Assembly (NCBI GenBank): GCA_029237695.1
Contig: CM055278.1
Coordinates: forward strand, 68,873,188 to 68,937,187
Direction of reading: 5' to 3'
Source of the DNA: Conchocele bisecta
Lineage: Eukaryota; Mollusca; Bivalvia; Lucinida; Thyasiridae
Length of the DNA stretch: 64,000 nucleotides
The notes under the pieces are model-generated. The model made no database searches and had not been told where the DNA came from. It was given only the letters and a program-made list of their open reading frames with translations. The position numbers and the translations under genes were made by a program. Below are positions 36,744 through 48,113 of this stretch, piece after piece. Each line of letters begins with the position of its first letter. The first letter of the stretch is position 1.

Positions 36744-37165
36744 TTGAATAAGGTCCACACCGAACATGGAAGAAAATCACTCGATTCGAGATAAGAAAAT
36801 GTCAATTTCTCAGCTTGAACGCAACCGACTTTGATGAAATAAAGCGCACCGTACCCGCTAATGCCAGTAGTTTTCCCGGTTGTAACCCGCATTAAGCTAA
36901 ACCTTAGTTTTCCCAAACATTCGAGAACTTTGTTTCCACAAATCTGAAAAAGGTTCACACAAATAAAGTTTCAGAATGTTGGAAAAACTATAATGTTTAG
37001 CATAATGCGGATTACAACCAGGAAAGGTACTCGTATTGGCGGATACGGTGCGCTTTATTTCATCAAAATCGGTTGCGCATAAGCTGAGAAATTGACATTT
37101 TCTTTCCTGGAATCGTGCGATTTTTTTTAACAAATTTGGCGTGTACCTTATTAAAAAAGTCACGT
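36744..37165. mobile_element. Family F long foldback element
   Basis: The arms (about 36744-36890 and 37005-37165) are complementary over aataaggt.cac, gaaaatgtcaatttctcagc, gatgaaataaagcgcaccgt and gttgtaa.ccgcatta. It is non-coding and unique in this window. Confidence 0.7.
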
Positions 37166-37254
37166 GTGATGAACACCCTGGTCGTGTCCATTGTATTGAC
37201 GATTGGTTGATTACATTTTACGTCCGTTCAACAGTATGGTCATATACTTGATGT

Positions 37255-37625
37255 TTAGCAGCTAAGGTCATTTAATGCCGCGCCAACGGGTTGGACTATC
37301 ACGTATTTAACCTGTCCATAATGAGGGAAAATCCCAAAATCAGAACTGAATATTTACACCAAAATATATATTCAGACCTGATATTAGAATATCCTGACCT
37401 GGTACCAGGTCCATTCCACACCAGTCACTTAGCTCCAACCCCAAAAGTAATATGATCAGCACTACTCTTATTACTTTTTAATGGGGTATAGCAGGATTTA
37501 GCTCTCGTGTATCAAAAGGCCGAAAATGTACACGAGGGTCAAACCATGTAAGTCGGCATTCCGGTAAGGATGAACCCCCGATCGTTGAATTACCTGTCGC
37601 GTGCTCCCTACCAACCGCCCGTTAT
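37255..37625 (+). mobile_element. SINE family H, lacking the first 20 bp
   Basis: Starts at agcagctaaggtcatttaa and continues through cagaactgaatatttacac, ggtaccaggtcc and a diverged tail. Confidence 0.75.
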
Positions 37626-37874
37626 TATGATGAAACTACATTGTATATTGACAGTCTACATCTACAATATTCGAAAATACAACAATGAATTAGAATATCG
37701 TCCGAATACCTCCCCCCACCCCCTGCCACGACAGAAGGTTAGAAACTAAGAAAAACTCAATTTCGCCAGTCACACATTTTGACAACTTCAGGCACGCAGT
37801 CCACTCAGTTTACTCGCCAGACTTGATTGCATTTGCTAAGTGGGCGAGTAGTGATAATTTTTCACCCTGGCTCG

Positions 37875-38168
37875 CATATATTTGTTTGTTTATTTGTGTT
37901 TAACGGCCTATCAACAGCTAAGGTCATGTAAGGCCGGGCCAATGGGCTCATATCCCGTATTTAACCTGCACTTGGCTCTTCCCCTAAAAGTAATAGGATT
38001 AGTAATAATTGTATTACTTATACAAGGGGTATAACCAGATTTTTAACCCTCACATGCAAGAATGCCAAACACATACCTGAGAGCCAAACCAGGTCTCCGT
38101 TCGGGGTACCGGTAAGTATGAATCCCGATCGTTAAATTACCCATCACATGATCCCACCTGCCACCCAC
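37875..38168 (+). mobile_element. SINE family H with internal deletion
   Basis: The head (tttaacggcctatcaacagc, ggccgggccaatgggctc) joins directly to the second half (cccctaaaagtaataggatt) and the tail; about 110 bp of the body are missing. Confidence 0.8.
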
Positions 38169-38760
38169 CGGCTCGCATATAACTCAACTCCACACTTTAG
38201 TGAAAGCGGACACACTATTCTAATGTGGCTCGCACTTTAGTGAAAGCGGACACACTATTCTAATGTGGCTCGCACTTTAGTAGTGAAAGCGGACACACTA
38301 TTCTAATGTGGCTCGCACTTTAGTGAAAGCGGACACACTATTGAAAGCGGACACACTATTCTAATGTGGCTCGCACTTTAGTGAAAGCGGACACACTATT
38401 CTAATGTGGCTCGCACTTTAGTGAAAGCGGACACACTATTATAATGTGGCTCGCACTTTAGTGAAAGCGGACACACTATTCTAATGTGGCTCGCACTTCA
38501 GTGAAAGCGGACACACTATTATAATGTGGCTCGCACTTTAGTGAAAGCGGACACACTATTCTAATGTGGCTCGCATATAACTCAACTCCACACTTTAGTG
38601 AAAGCGGACACCATATTCCTCCGACACCATATTCCAATGTGGCTCGCATATAACAACTCCACACCTTAGTGAAAGCGGACACTATATTCCAATGTGGCTC
38701 GCATATAACTCCACACTTTAGTGAAAGCAGACACAATATTCCAATGTGTCCGTCATTCAA
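38169..38760 (+). repeat. 40 bp minisatellite
   Basis: About 13 head-to-tail copies of a 40 bp unit with ctttagtgaaagcggacaca and ctattctaatgtggctcgc. Terminal units carry an extra atataactcaactcc segment. Open frames across it are artefacts. Confidence 0.95.
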
Positions 38761-38860
38761 ACACCAATATAGCCAGAGTGGGGATGTCAACATTATAAGT
38801 TATTGTGATTCTACACAGGCTATATGGTGTAATATTGCCCGTCTGGAGGTATGTTCACCC

Positions 38861-39145
38861 GAGGCGATATATATGACCAGGCAAGCTAGCCAATCAAAAG
38901 CCGAGAAACTTATCTGCGGTATGACAAAGTGCGATATTGGAACGACATTGGCAAGACCTACGTGTGAACTACATAAAAATGTAAAAAAAATAGCCTACAC
39001 TGAACCAGAGGCGATATATATGACCAGGCAAGCTAGCCAATCAAAAGCCGAGAAACTTATCTGCGGTATGACAAAGTGCGATATTGGAACGACATTGGCA
39101 AGACCTACGTGTGAACTACATAAAAATGTAAAAAAATAGCCTACA
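38861..39145 (+). repeat. Recent 147 bp tandem duplication
   Basis: Two copies, starting at 38861 and 39008, are almost identical (aggcgatatatatgaccagg ... gtgtgaactacataaaaatg). Because 147 is a multiple of three, an open frame from 38669 to 39139 reads the same 49 residues twice. There is no homology or codon evidence that it is translated. DNA from 39146 to 39380 holds nothing recognised. Confidence 0.95.
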
Positions 39146-39383
39146 CGTTACAAGATGTATCATTCGTTTGTACTGACGTTTGCCATGTCTCGACTTGTGA
39201 ATACAAAAAAAAATTATCAGAATTTCTTGTTTGCAACATTTTAGTAAATACGAAGATAGTCTATGCAACATATTATCGTTACAACATCTGTTGTTTGTTT
39301 TATTTCTATTACATGTATATTTCTCTCAAAAAAATCCTATTTTGTCGGCACATAAGAATAATCTCTATTGTGCTGGCAAAACG

Positions 39384-39932
39384 TTCCTGATGAAATAGCA
39401 TTCCTGTAGCCAGATAGCGACGGTGATTGTTAGAAGCAGCGCAGTGTTTGTTTTTTTGTTTATTGGTGTTTAACGGCCCATCAACCGCTAAGGTCATGTA
39501 AGGCCGGGCAAACGGGTTGAATCCCGTTTTAACCTGCTGCATTGTGGGGAAAATCTCAAAATCAGAACAGAATATTTATATCGAGAAAACATGTATTCAG
39601 CCCTGAAATTAGAATAACCTGACCTGGTGCCACTTGTCACTTCCCCTAGAATAAGATAATAATACAAGACAAATAATCGCAATACTCACATAAGGGGTAT
39701 AACCAGATTCAACTGTCACATACAAAATGACAACGACGTATGTGAGGGCCAAACCAAGTCTCCAGTCGGAATTCCAGTAAGGATGAACCCCGATCATTAA
39801 CTTACCCATTGCATGCTCCTACCTACCACCCACGTGCAGGTGTTTCATTGATGGAATGGCGGATGCACAGGTTGGTCTGGATCTACATGGGTCGCAAAAC
39901 CCATGAGCCACATTTATCCAGCCACAGCCACA
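39384..39932 (+). mobile_element. Family B MITE split by a SINE
   Basis: The left part (tcctgatgaaatagc ... gttagaagcagc) and right part (gtgtttcattgatggaatgg ... ccagccacagccacat) are both family B in the same orientation, interrupted by the SINE at about 39448-39835. Confidence 0.7.
39448..39835 (+). mobile_element. SINE family H inside a family B MITE
   Basis: The head (gtgtttaacggcccatcaac), body (cagaacagaatatttatatc) and tail (ctcctacctaccacccacg) are present. Flanks gcagtgttt and gcaggtgttt look like an imperfect target duplication. Confidence 0.8.
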
Positions 39933-40110
39933 TTTTTGCTGATAAATAAGACAATTTTGGACAGAGAAAAAAACAGCAGACGACAATGTGTTTCCGGCCT
40001 TTTAATGGTAAAATGTTGTACATTAAAGACTGTTCTGTATCCCTTTTATCTTGGTGCATCAATATGCATATTTTTTCTACACTTACACCTATACAACAGA
40101 TAGAACTAAT

Positions 40111-40591
40111 ATGTGGCGGTGACTGGAGAAATGGGGCTTATGGCTTTTGCGACCACCGTAGATCCAGATCAGCCTGTGCATCTGGGGGCCATTTCACTAA
40201 ACTTCCTACGACTAAAATGTTCGTAAGTGCAAAATTATGATAGTCTGTAAATTTCACATTAACAATGTTTTCTTGTAAATAATTGTTGGATTTACATTTA
40301 TTGAGCATAGGCTGCATATGCAGCCTATGCTCAATAAATGTAAATCCATCAATTGAAATTTGCAGACAATTCTAAATTTGCGCTTACGAACATTTTAGTC
40401 GTAAGAAGTTTAGTGAAACGGCCCCCCGCATTCTGATCAGGATATTAACTGTTGTTCATTCCATCAATGAACCACTTGTCATGCTTCTAACAAGGAATAT
40501 AGATCCTTATCAGGCTACATGAGTGCTGTGATCAGGCGCTACACTGGTTACAAAGTCTTTAAGCCCCATTTCTCCAGTCACGGCAACATAT
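40111..40591 (+). mobile_element. Family B MITE carrying a nested MITE
   Basis: The left end tatgtggcggtgactggaga and right end gccccatttctccagtcacg are intact. The normal core is split between gtgcatct and gcattctgatcagg by element S. Confidence 0.85.
40184..40427. mobile_element. Family S MITE nested in family B
   Basis: Inverted ends gggggccatttcactaaac and gtttagtgaaacggcccccc, with a cgactaaaatgttcgtaag inner part. The core includes a perfect 60 bp palindrome at 40288-40347 (30 bp arms). Confidence 0.85.
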
Positions 40592-40799
40592 GCCGAATTC
40601 TCCAAATACTCTATATACTCTGTGTGTATTTTGTGAACTGTTACACTTTTACAGAAACGGGAATTAATATTTGATGCCAGATGCCCATTCAGTTTGTAGC
40701 GCTTCATAATCGTTAGATTTTTCCGAAGAATGTGTAACTTATGACCATTAAATGGCAGTATGTTAGAGATGATTCAAATCATAATCTTCTCTTTTTTCA

Positions 40800-40913
40800 T
40801 GATGTATGTTACATAGGGAACTTTTTTCTAATTTCAGAAAATCTGTACCGAATTTCAAAATTTAACGGTTTTTTTCTTAGATCAGTTCCAAGCGATCTAG
40901 CCAGGTTTCTATT
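40800..40913 (+). mobile_element. Family A fragment
   Basis: Matches the family A interior (cttttttctaatttcagaaa, gcgatctagccaggttt); both ends are missing. Confidence 0.6.
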
Positions 40914-40984
40914 AAGTGAGAGTGATTTTAATCGCGATTACATTCCAGGATCCACCAAATTGTAAATGTCCTCAATTCTCAAAA

Positions 40985-41036
40985 AAGTACAGGTTGTGAC
41001 CACAATTTCAAATGGCGGCCACAACCTATACTTTAT
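40985..41036. repeat. Hairpin
   Basis: Arms agtacaggttgtgacc and gccacaacctatact are imperfectly complementary. Confidence 0.55.
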
Positions 41037-41117
41037 AGAGTGGGAGAAATATTTCCAGTGAATTCTTAATTAATTGCTTTTCAAAATGAATAGGTTATGG
41101 GCACAAATGGAATGGAC

Positions 41118-41213
41118 AGAAATGAAAACATCAGTGGTAAAGGGAGATAACACCATTAATGAGTTACACTTCCGAGATAACGGCATAGGGGTTATCTCCC
41201 TTGCACCGACATA
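41118..41213. mobile_element. Family T MITE
   Basis: Ends ggtaaagggagataacacca and ggggttatctcccttgcacc are inverted. A related copy is at 48955-49015. aagggagataac ends are a familiar motif in bivalve repeats. Confidence 0.6.
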
Positions 41214-41788
41214 GTCGAAACTATTCCAGCGAGTGACAAACAGAAACCAGATGTGTATTGCCGATTATATCTAGCTTGAAACAAATTTAATGGAACAATC
41301 TACAGGTAAAAATATGTACAGTACATTGTATATAACATATGCAACAATAATTATTATAATAATACAGGCTAGAGTATATTGTAACATGTTAATGATATAT
41401 AAATCTTCACATCCTACAGAATGCCTGTACATCGTATGTGACATTCGGGTGTTAATGTTAATGAATTCGATAGTAGAATAATTGTAGAATAATACCCAAT
41501 ATAACTCACGATTAAATGATTTCTTGAAACTCAATGCAGCTGCACGTGCTACACAGACCATATTAAAATACAATACACACAACAGGTTATACAGATCAAT
41601 TGTTGCATACCGAACATATTCGTCCATATTGAAAATAATGTACTCTTAGTCTTTTATATCAAATACATTATGATGTTCATCTATTTAATCATGTTTAATT
41701 TTCAACTGAAGGGGTCAGTCCCATTCGTCCACTGACACCCTCAGATATTTAGGGTAAAGACGTGGTACAAATATCATACCAGAATTGA

Positions 41789-42238
41789 GTGAGTGAGTGA
41801 ATAGGGTTTAACGTCCGCTTTTCTGACATAGAGGTACAAGCCTCAGGGAGTCTACACGCAGACGGGTCAACGGGGTCGTGTCCCGTATCCACCTGTCCGA
41901 GGGGGGTAAATCCCAACTTCAGAACTCAATATTTACAATCAAAATATATATTCAGTCCTGAAATTAGAACAACCTGATCTGGTGCCAGGCCCTCGCCACA
42001 CCAGCATCATTTATCCCATCCCCTAAAAGTAATAGGATTAGCGCTAATCTTACTTTTATATATGGGGCATAGCCTGACTCAACTCTCACATACAAAAAAT
42101 GTACATGAGGGCCAAATCCGGTATAGTGGGTTCCGGAAAGTATGAACCCAATCGTTAAGCCAGTTTAGTCGCCTTTTACGACAAGCAATGGCGACTGCAG
42201 CACTATTTGATCCCGCCCCGGTGCCTGCACGAGGCCTG
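41789..42238 (+). mobile_element. SINE family H, long subfamily, 10 bp target duplication
   Basis: The 450 bp copy is flanked by ccagaattga (41779-41788 and 42239-42248). The head is the gagtgagtgaatagggttta type, the body is shared with family H, and the tail is longer (gtcgccttttacgacaagca ... ggtgcctgcacgag), as in repeats widespread in molluscs. No poly(A). Confidence 0.85.
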
Positions 42239-42248
42239 CCAGAATTGA

Positions 42249-43266
42249 AACCGGTTCAATTGTCAATTAACGCAATATAGATATCGCGACTCTGTGTATA
42301 ATCACACCCTATCGCCCCAGGACAGAGAAAAACTACATCTATAACTGCATACATTATATTATATTACTATATTCTGCCATTTTCATACTATATTGAGTCA
42401 ACAATATGGACTAAACTACGATTACCGACTACATTACAAACAAACACCGACACCACAAACAATAAAACACAAGGCTGAGTACAGAGAGAAAACTTACAAG
42501 TCTAAAATTACGTCAATATGTGTTGTAACCTGAAGAAGCAAACTGTATTTTATTGAAATCTTGTTTTTTTTATTTAAAACAAATATATATGTTCATTTAG
42601 ATCTTAAAAACATTTTTAACTTTCTACTATTCACAATGTGACAAACAACAACTGCGATATTTTGCTAGATTTCTTAAACATTCAGAGCATGTTCTTGTAA
42701 ATTCTCAAAATGAAATCAGAAAGATTGACAAAATCAAACTTCCTCATTTCGAGCATAAGAATAGAGCACATACTCCGAGAAGTCTTATAACCACAGGCCG
42801 AGAAACCATCCACTAGTTGCCTACCAGACCGGAAATTCGGGTCGAATGTGACTTTCAGAAACGAGATGTAGCGTGACTTTGTTTATTCCTGCGAGTCCAT
42901 ATGTCCAGTCCACCTACCCGTCATTTGAGGAAGCCATCCGTGTGACCGGCAACCAAAATCGGTTCCCATAGCAACAACAAAACTATGTTCCACAGCAACG
43001 ACAAAATAGCCCATAGCAACATCCAAACACTGTTCATGTGCAAGATCGTGAAAACAACCAGATTAGTTTTATTTTATTTCATATTCATATAAAACGTACA
43101 AATTTCACCAGATCTTTTTTCTTGATAAACTTTTTTGAAAACTTATATATTGTAGAGAAGTCCTTTTACATGTAGAGATTAAGAGCTACATCACAGATAG
43201 AAAGAAGAAATATTGGATATGAGTGAGCAAATTCCACTAAATGTTTACATAGATGTACATATATGA
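42249..43266. other. No recognisable gene
   Basis: AT-rich DNA; a weak local repeat of catagcaac units lies near 42967-43025. No open frame worth reporting. Confidence 0.5.
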
Positions 43267-43458
43267 GGCACGCCATATGATTTTGTACCTAAGAAAATCC
43301 TATGTATCTCATGAAAAACATTTACAACATTTACGATATTTTCCGTAAATGACGGTGAGTTAAAATTTTGCCAAATTTCGACGTCATTTATAGCAAATAT
43401 CATAGTTTCTGTAAATAATATGAAAAATTGCACAGGTACAAAAATCACATGGCGTGTG
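43267..43458. mobile_element. Family C MITE
   Basis: Inverted ends gcacgccatatgattttgta and acaaaaatcacatggcgtg. The inner half is diverged from the copy at 7247. Confidence 0.75.
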
Positions 43459-43568
43459 CATATGATGTTAACTACACAACGCAGAGTACACAAGCTTTTC
43501 CGACTACACAAGATTACATTTTTATATTCTATTTCGCTCTGTCCTGGATTGATTGACCAACTAAAATA

Positions 43569-43633
43569 CAAAAATCTCCAATCAATCAATTGGTCAAAGT
43601 AACTTTGACCAATTGATTGATTGGAGATTTTTG
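43569..43633. repeat. Near-perfect 65 bp palindrome
   Basis: Perfect 32 bp arms (caaaaatctccaatcaatca... and complement) around a single base at 43601. It matches no other repeat in the window. Confidence 0.95.
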
Positions 43634-43779
43634 TCCACCCAACATCAAGGTGAGAAGCTTAATGATCTCATACGTGGTTTGGTAATGTGCAACTATCTAG
43701 AATTGAGTAGCGTGTACCAAAACCTGGTTAATCCAGCCATAGACTTAAGCCTCAAGAGACAAATTTTGAATATAATGAT

Positions 43780-43946
43780 GATTTGTTTGTTGGTGTTTAA
43801 GGTCATTTAAGAACGGGTCAATGGGTTTAGTACTAAATCCCATATATTACCTGTACAAATGGGGGGGGGGGGGGAATCCCAAAATCAGAACTGAATATTT
43901 ACAATAATAAATCTATATATTCAGCCCTGAAATCAGAATAATTCTG
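43780..43946 (+). mobile_element. 3'-truncated SINE family H with 13 bp target duplication
   Basis: Flanked by tgaatataatgat at 43767-43779 and 43947-43959. It contains the head (with an 18 bp deletion) and first part of the body, then stops at cagaataattctg, about 200 bp before the normal 3' end. It includes a run of about 14 G near 43861. Confidence 0.8.
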
Positions 43947-44044
43947 TGAATATAATGATTAATATGATTGCTAGATTCATTGATGTTTTAAACGTTAAGC
44001 AATGAAAACTGACGCAACAATGATCTGTATGATGCGCATTCTAT

Positions 44045-44650
44045 ATTCGTTTGTTTGTTGGGGTTTAACGGCCTATCAACAGCTAAGGTCATTTAAGGCC
44101 AGGTCAATGGGTTTAGTACTAAATCCCACATATTACCTGTACAAGTACACGTTTGTTTGTTTGTTGGGGTTTAATGGCCTATCAACAGCTAAGGTCATTC
44201 AAGGCCGGGTCAATGGGTTTAGTACTAAATCCCATATATTACCTGTACAAGTACATGTACAAATGGGGGGAAAATCCCAAAATCAGAACTGAATATTTAC
44301 AATAACAAAACTATATATTCAGCCCTGACATCAGAATAATCCTGATCTGATGCCAGGCCCTCGCCACACCAGAATCACTTGGCCCCTCCCAAAAGCAGTA
44401 GGATCAGTAATAATCTTACTACTTTTACAATGGGCAATAACCCAATTCAACTCCCAGGTAACTAAAGATCCAAAGATAAAAACGTACCTGAGGGCCAAAC
44501 CAGACAAATCGTGATTCCGATAAGGAGGAGCATACTGTTAATTTACGCCGTCTCATTCGCCCGACCACCACCCACACAAGTACATGTAAATGTTCAAGTA
44601 CATGTACAAATGGGGGAGAAAATCCCAAAATCAAAACTGAATGTATATTC
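44045..44650 (+). mobile_element. SINE family H cluster: head, full copy, partial body
   Basis: A head segment (44045-44152) is followed directly by a complete copy (about 44153-44575) and then another partial body (44578-44650 with acatgtacaaatgggggaga). The heads are nearly identical, suggesting a recent local duplication. Confidence 0.75.
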
Positions 44651-44754
44651 GTAATTGAATACAGCTGATAGTACAATACAGCCTGTGTAGACATCCAAAC
44701 ATGCCGTACAAATACCGATTCAGTCAGTAACAATAATTATTTTGAAACATTTCG

Positions 44755-44880
44755 GCTGTTACTTTTCTTATGTCTCGACGAAAGCATATGGTGTGACCAT
44801 TCATTTGAACCGTCTCATCGAGACGGTTCAACCGAGTGGTCACACCATAATATACTTTTATGGAGAAATTAAAAATTATC
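44755..44880. mobile_element. Family I foldback core
   Basis: Palindromic 44788-44849: atggtgtgaccattcatttg ... gtggtcacaccat around gtctcatcgagac. Related to 48626-48852. Confidence 0.7.
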
Positions 44881-45307
44881 TTGGGAGGAACAAATTATCG
44901 GTATCTACATGGACACCAGATAATTAAGACAGAACCAAGGGTTAGACAAAATACGATTCCCGGTTCAGTGTACAAATAAACATAAAACTTTGCGGTGTAC
45001 GTGAATTTAAAATGAAATATGGAGGGGGGGAAACTGGAAAGGGTTCGGCTCAAATTAATCCCTTTCACTGGCCCCATCAAATGGAACACAACTAGGTTTT
45101 GGACGTCACTAAAATAAGAATTTGTGAACAAATGCCAAATATGAACCATTCTTACATACGCTATATTAGTTTATACATGCGACTCGTCATAAGCAAAAGG
45201 GGCGTATTGAGTTTTGAACTGGAGCACCCGATTGGTTAATGCCGCTCGTTGGGTTTTTATGCCATTCAAAAGTAATAAACAGATAGGATCTGATCATCTG
45301 ATCGGTT

Positions 45308-45437
45308 GATTTGATTTATTGGTGTTTAATGGCCTATCAACAGCTAATGTTATTTAAGGCCAGGCCAACGGGTTCAATCCCACATTTAAACTGGGGGGAA
45401 AATCCCAAATTAAATATATATTCAGCCCTGAAATCGT
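45308..45437 (+). mobile_element. SINE family H, 3'-truncated
   Basis: The head and B-box region (aacgggttcaatccc) run to ttcagccctgaaatc and then stop. Flanks atcggttgattt and atcagttgaatt may be a diverged target duplication. Confidence 0.65.
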
Positions 45438-47285
45438 ATCAGTTGAATTATGAATGACTATCCATGTGGAAGTCATGATCAAACTGCTTGTGAGAGCTGG
45501 GACTAAACTGGATGCAAACTCAATATGCCACTTTTTGCCATGACAAGTCACGCATGTCAAATCTCAATACAATTACAACACTTGGCCAAGATGAATTTAA
45601 CGTTTATTGATAGTCGTTAATTTTCGCAAATAAATGCAATATCTGTGTCACGGTACGTAAATCTTCTCCCTACAGCGAGTTACATACCGTGACATACTTC
45701 ACCGCCAAATTGAAATTCGTCCCCGAATTCTATATTTAATTCGTATCTGAATTCCATATTTTTGGTACTTGGGCAGTATTTATCAGTCACGGTTCCTCGT
45801 TGGGCTCCAAATGTCTAATGTCGAAGTTGACACAAAATTCAAGTCGACACAAAATTCAGAGATCATTGGGATATAATTTTGCACGAGCACTGAAGTTTGT
45901 GTCACTTTTCGATGAACAAGGAAGGCAATTATTGAACAAACCCCATTTGAATATTCGGAGAAACATTTTTGATCGATTGATGTTTCAATGACTTCAAGAT
46001 CAGAGAGTAGAAACGCGACATGGATAGAACGGACTTAATAAAATAGCCAAGTGATGTAATTTGATTACGAGACGTCCACATATCACTCCAACACCGAAAA
46101 ACAAGATGATATGTACAAGACTTCATTCTACAGTAATAAAAATGTGTATATGGTTGTTGCATTCAGTTGGGTCGTCAACGGACTAAATGCTTTTTTGACG
46201 TTTCGACGAGTGTAAACCCAGTTCATTTTGTATCGCTACAAGCATAGAGCTTAAACTTGGGCTACGCTAGTTGAAAACGTCAGCAAGCACGTACGGTAAA
46301 TATTATCCGCTGCCGATTTTGTCAAAAGCATACATACAGAATCAGTTACACTGCTCGACTGTGTGATAAATATATATTTGTGTATTGTTATGGCACCAAT
46401 GCTGCGTGTTACGAGATTAACTGATGGAATTGGTGGGGAAAATGGTGAAGTGAAAATGTTTCTTACATCACAGCTGCCCCACCGCATGGAATGTAGGTAA
46501 ACTGACCAGGCAGAATGCTGGCCATATATAGTTTATTCAATTATCGTTTGATATACGACACATTTTCCACAAAAAGTCTGAAAATTCGATAAAGAAACGA
46601 GTGCATGGATTTACAAACATTTCGCGAAATAAATACCGTATTTCAAAACGACTGTCGAATAAATATATTACACGCATTATGTAGAGATTGTGACTTAGTA
46701 GAATACTATCGGTGAGAAAGTGACATATTTCATGCTGGTGTATGAAAATTGCATTCGCCAGAAATGGCGTCAAACATACGACGTCGCATGGTCTCCTAGT
46801 ATTATTAATTTACTCCAGGGAAATAAAATCGCAAGAAATCACATTAAATACGCACGGTCGCGTGCAATATATGGCTAAATTCCCTGAAAACGCATCTTTA
46901 AGAACATTGTAAAATGAAATTGCGATGAAGTCAATAGAGCCTGTTGAAACCGTTTCTCTGCATTGGGATAGTGTTCATCGATAAACAAAACAACAGATAT
47001 TGGACGGATATATGGCGGAATGGCGATAGAAAAACTGTAGATTTCCCGAGCGACGACTCGAGACAAGAATTAAGCAATGAGAAACGTCATCTGCATGAAT
47101 GCTTTTGAAGGAACAGGAAAGAGGTGGGTGTTGTCCATTATTCAGGATTAATTCCAAACAAGTAGAATTAACTCCTTTTGAGGAGTCAAATTTTCTGTGT
47201 AAACCTGGGTATGTACGATGCGATATACCCTGCGTGGTCGATCTGTATCTACATAGGAATGTACACGGGTAAACTGTGAGACTGC
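45438..47285. other. No recognisable gene
   Basis: AT-rich DNA with one 15 bp inverted repeat (45646-45660 with 45680-45694, tgtcacggta). The open frames, all under 80 codons, have no recognisable domains. Confidence 0.5.
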
Positions 47286-47652
47286 AAAAATGGGTCTTAT
47301 TGCATTTGTGGCCAGTCTAGGCCTGAATTTGTTACCATACTCCTACGGTCATGTGAGGACCTATACGGTTTGCTAGATGCATGATCAATGTTTCTCACTG
47401 ACTGAATGGCGAACAGTGCAGACCCTGATCAGACTGTGCGGATGCGCAGGCTGATCTGGGTCTACACTTGTAGCAAAATCCAGATGAGACAATGGACCCA
47501 TTATAGATACTGTTTGCTAGACGTGTGTTTCACCGACAGAATGGTGATCAGTGCAGACCCTAATCAAACGGCATGGATGTGTAGACTGGTCAGTCTACAC
47601 TGTTCATAAATGCTATAATATAAGCCCCATTTCTCCAGTCACATCCACAAAT
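47286..47652 (+). mobile_element. Family B MITE, satellite-like subfamily, internally duplicated
   Basis: The left end reads gcatttgtggccagtctag, closer to the 58 bp satellite than the other dispersed copies, which read gtgaccagtgtag. The cagtgcagaccct..atca core occurs twice, about 120 bp apart. The right end is normal (gccccatttctccagtcaca). Confidence 0.7.
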
Positions 47653-47751
47653 GTGGTCCACCACGGGAAAACAAAGCTTAATTAACAAAATCTCTGGCAG
47701 CTACTCAGGCCATTTACTTGTTCATACTTAGTATTAATAAAGAATATGCTA

Positions 47752-47998
47752 TTAACCCTTTCAACCCTAAGGAACTGGAATGGACTGTGATATGCTAATG
47801 TTCCGACCAATCCATTGGTCACAAAATGATTTTCAGATTCGTCCATTTATGAAAAGGGGGTGTTTTTGTTCTAAGCAATATGAAAATTACTTGCAAAAAG
47901 TGCAGATCCTAATGAGACGGCTCGTTACAAGCTGGCTCATCTGGATCTGCACTGTTTGCATAAACCGCTATAGCGTGCTTTCAGGTTCAAAGGGTTCA
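47752..47998 (+). mobile_element. Family D piggyBac-like MITE, complete
   Basis: Left ttaaccctttcaacc, right ggttcaaaggg then ttca (a decayed TTAA). The interior has the gagacggctcgttacaagct foldback. Confidence 0.75.
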
Positions 47999-48113
47999 AG
48001 TGAACACCCTAGGCACAGCACTGTAGTAGTATTTGAAGTGTTAACACCACAAATTCAGACAAAATGAAACACTTCGCTCTTCACAGTCAGAGATTTATGT
48101 ATCTATCAAAGCG

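Noticed and set aside
36484..36747. Peptide similarity between frames at 36484 and 47780 (KRGCFCS, LVTS.LIWI)
   Set aside because: Both are translations of the same non-coding piggyBac-like MITE family D.
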